NCBI RefSeq assembly: GCF_002160985.1
Contig: NZ_NFLQ01000021.1
Coordinates: forward strand, 1 to 54,640
Source of the DNA: Lachnoclostridium sp. An118
GTDB lineage: Bacteria > Bacillota > Clostridia > Lachnospirales > Lachnospiraceae
Length of the DNA stretch: 54,640 bases
Direction: 5' to 3'
This document shows, piece by piece, positions 53,095 to 54,640 of this stretch. Both the position numbers and the translations under genes were made by a program. The notes under the pieces were generated by a model. The model saw only the letters and a list, made by a program, of their open reading frames with translations, did not search any database and was not told the origin of the DNA. How positions within the stretch are numbered: position 1 is the first letter of the stretch; each line of letters starts with the position of its first letter.

Positions 53095-54640
53095 ATGTTA
53101 TTTGACTATGATAGATCATCTGCGGATAGTATCTTACATTATGCCAGGCAATTAGAAGGCAGGACTTTCCTTGAGATAAAGAGAGAGTTTAACCCAGACC
53201 CCGAAACGGATGACGAAGAGGCACTGACTGAAGACACAAATGCCAAAGGCCAGTTGGGGAATTTCCTGGAAAAAAATTTCTTTGGGTATGAACCAAACAG
53301 TGTTCAGGAGGCAGATTTCAGGGAAGCCGGCGTTGAGCTAAAACAAACCTGCATCGATCTAAAAAAGAACGGCGAGTACACCGCTGGCGAAAGACTATCC
53401 ATTACCAATATTTCTTTTGAGGAACCTGTTGAACATGATTTCTACAAAAGTCATGTATGGGAAAAGATCCGATGTATCTTGCTCATCCATTATTTAAGGG
53501 ACAAGACTATCCCGCGCATGCAGTATAAGATCATGTACGTAAATTTGTTTACGCCTCCTGCCGATGACCTTTCTATCATCATCGAGGATTATAAGAAGAT
53601 AATCGGTAAGATAGAGGCCGGAAAAGCCCACGAGCTCTCTGAAAGCGACACCTTATACCTGGGCGCTTGTACGAAAGGTTCAACTGCCGCCAAAAGCATG
53701 CGCCCCCAATATTACGGTGATCATACTCCCGCAAAGAAACGTAATTTTTGTTTCAAACGCAATTACATGGACTACGTCCTTCACAAATACGTTTTAAGAG
53801 ATGCTGTACCCTGCGAAAAGATCATCACAGACAGAGGGGCTTTAAAAACCCGGACCTTTGAAGATATCATCACCGGGAAGATCTTTCACTATGCCGGCAA
53901 AACTGACAGGCAGCTTTGTATGCTGTTTGACAGAGAATATAACAACAATAAGTCCCAATGGAGCGATCTGGCTTATCGCATGCTGGGCATCAAGGGAAAT
54001 CATGCGGAAGAATTTGTCAAAGCCAATATCGTTGTCAAATCTATCCGGCTTGAGGAAAACGGTGCTATGAGTGAGAGCATGTCCTTTCCTCCCTTTAAAT
54101 TTATCGAGCTGGCTGATCAAAAATGGGAAGATTTTGATGTTTACGAGTATTTTTCCGAGACCAAGTTTCTTTTTGTCGTTTACAGACGTCAAGGAGAAGA
54201 ATATGTATTAAAGGGAGCCAGGCTTTGGAATATGCCTGCCGCGGATCTGGACGGCACTGTGCGGGAAGGCTGGGAAGAAGTCCAGCGTATCATCAAAGAG
54301 GGAGTTCGATTTACAGTGAATCCCGATGGCAGGATCTCCAATGATCTTCCCGGGAAAAAAGATAATCGCATCATACATATACGCCCCCACGCAGCCAGAT
54401 CTGCATATCGGCTTAACAACGGGATCATTCGTGGCAATGTAGAACGAGATGCAAACCCGCTGCCAGATGGGCAATGGATGACTACACAAAGCTTTTGGAT
54501 CAATAATAGCTATATCCTTGAAGGTAGTGTAAAAAACTTTGTGGCTTTGGTAAAAAATGGCTCCTTTTTGGTAAGAATTACAGATATGACAATTCTTATC
54601 GAAAAGGAGTTTATTTATGGCAGTAGCAAAAGACCAAATC
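53095..54640 (+). CDS. Sau3AI/MutH-family restriction endonuclease (partial)
   Basis: This type II enzyme would cut at GATC-like sites, judged by family. The N-terminal MutH-like domain has 'GQLGNFLEKNFFG' with E59, D74 in 'QEADF' and 'GVELKQT' with E81 and K83, the E...D...ExK active site. A second related domain follows from about 280 ('KTRTFEDIITGKIFHYAGKT'). The start is ATG 53095 behind GGAGGTGA. The frame is still open at the window end (515 codons); another gene with its own ribosome site begins inside it at 54617, so the stop must be close. Sau3AI itself is about 490 aa. Confidence 0.87.
   Translation, partial: MLFDYDRSSADSILHYARQLEGRTFLEIKREFNPDPETDDEEALTEDTNAKGQLGNFLEKNFFGYEPNSVQEADFREAGVELKQTCIDLKKNGEYTAGERLSITNISFEEPVEHDFYKSHVWEKIRCILLIHYLRDKTIPRMQYKIMYVNLFTPPADDLSIIIEDYKKIIGKIEAGKAHELSESDTLYLGACTKGSTAAKSMRPQYYGDHTPAKKRNFCFKRNYMDYVLHKYVLRDAVPCEKIITDRGALKTRTFEDIITGKIFHYAGKTDRQLCMLFDREYNNNKSQWSDLAYRMLGIKGNHAEEFVKANIVVKSIRLEENGAMSESMSFPPFKFIELADQKWEDFDVYEYFSETKFLFVVYRRQGEEYVLKGARLWNMPAADLDGTVREGWEEVQRIIKEGVRFTVNPDGRISNDLPGKKDNRIIHIRPHAARSAYRLNNGIIRGNVERDANPLPDGQWMTTQSFWINNSYILEGSVKNFVALVKNGSFLVRITDMTILIEKEFIYGSSKRPN
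54617..54640 (+). CDS. start of a downstream gene, overlapping (partial)
   Basis: ATG at 54617 has AAGGAG seven bases upstream and begins MAVAKDQI. Only eight codons are visible. It overlaps the restriction gene in another frame; by position it may be the partner methyltransferase or an unknown accessory gene. Confidence 0.4.

Overview
The window looks like a spore-forming Gram-positive anaerobe of the Lachnospiraceae type. It carries an uninterrupted sporulation sigma factor gene (sigK), a Firmicutes block ireB-ruvX-DUF1292-fur-RNase J-trmR-trhP, consensus TTGACA/TATAAT promoters, a CIRCE heat-shock operator and strong GGAGG ribosome sites. From about 5 kb to 26.5 kb the backbone is visibly GC-rich. 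Positions 26.7-50.3 kb and the first 3 kb are clearly more AT-rich. The species cannot be named from the sequence alone.

Layout. (1) 0.4-6.5 kb: a cluster of zinc-ribbon membrane proteins, one of them frameshifted at an (AT)5 tract, with a Ser/Thr kinase, two HTH proteins and a PrsW-type membrane protease. (2) 6.6-26.5 kb: core genes for sporulation sigma, tRNA and rRNA modification (trhP, trmR, mtaB, thiI plus a cysteine desulfurase, rsmE, prmA), RNase J, a Fur-family regulator, a Mn exporter behind a yybP-ykoY riboswitch, an N-terminally short AlkD-like protein, a heterodimeric ABC exporter, an 8-oxoguanine glycosylase, a DnaJ-family chaperone and Hsp20. (3) 26,681-50,293: an integrative element of about 23.6 kb bounded by an 18-bp direct repeat. 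It sits in the CIRCE operator/promoter of hsp20 and rebuilds that operator on the hsp20 side. Its left arm has a tyrosine integrase, an excisionase-like protein, a frameshifted DnaC-like loader, a RepA_N-type initiator, MobC and an oriT-like structured region, but no relaxase. (4) The cargo is a complete type I BREX operon: HTH, brxA, brxB, brxC, pglX, pglZ, brxL. Between pglZ and brxL lies a two-gene unit that is not part of core BREX: an OLD/ABC-like ATPase and a small protein with a PD-(D/E)XK-like motif. A membrane/SH3-like protein and a decayed gene follow brxL. Two tiny genes and a 125-aa gene lie upstream of the operon. (5) Right of the element is a second defence region: a broken methyltransferase, a broken HNH nuclease, a MazG-like protein, an unknown protein, and a Sau3AI/MutH-family restriction enzyme running off the end of the window.

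How the parts fit: the integrase and excisionase move the element into the heat-shock operator without destroying hsp20 control. The BREX genes form one tight minus-strand operon, so the embedded ATPase/nuclease pair would be co-expressed with it. The best candidate for an undescribed system is this nested pair, which resembles PARIS and Septu in architecture but has a different effector. Next in interest are the CIRCE-targeted integration and the small genes and possible small RNA at the element's right end.
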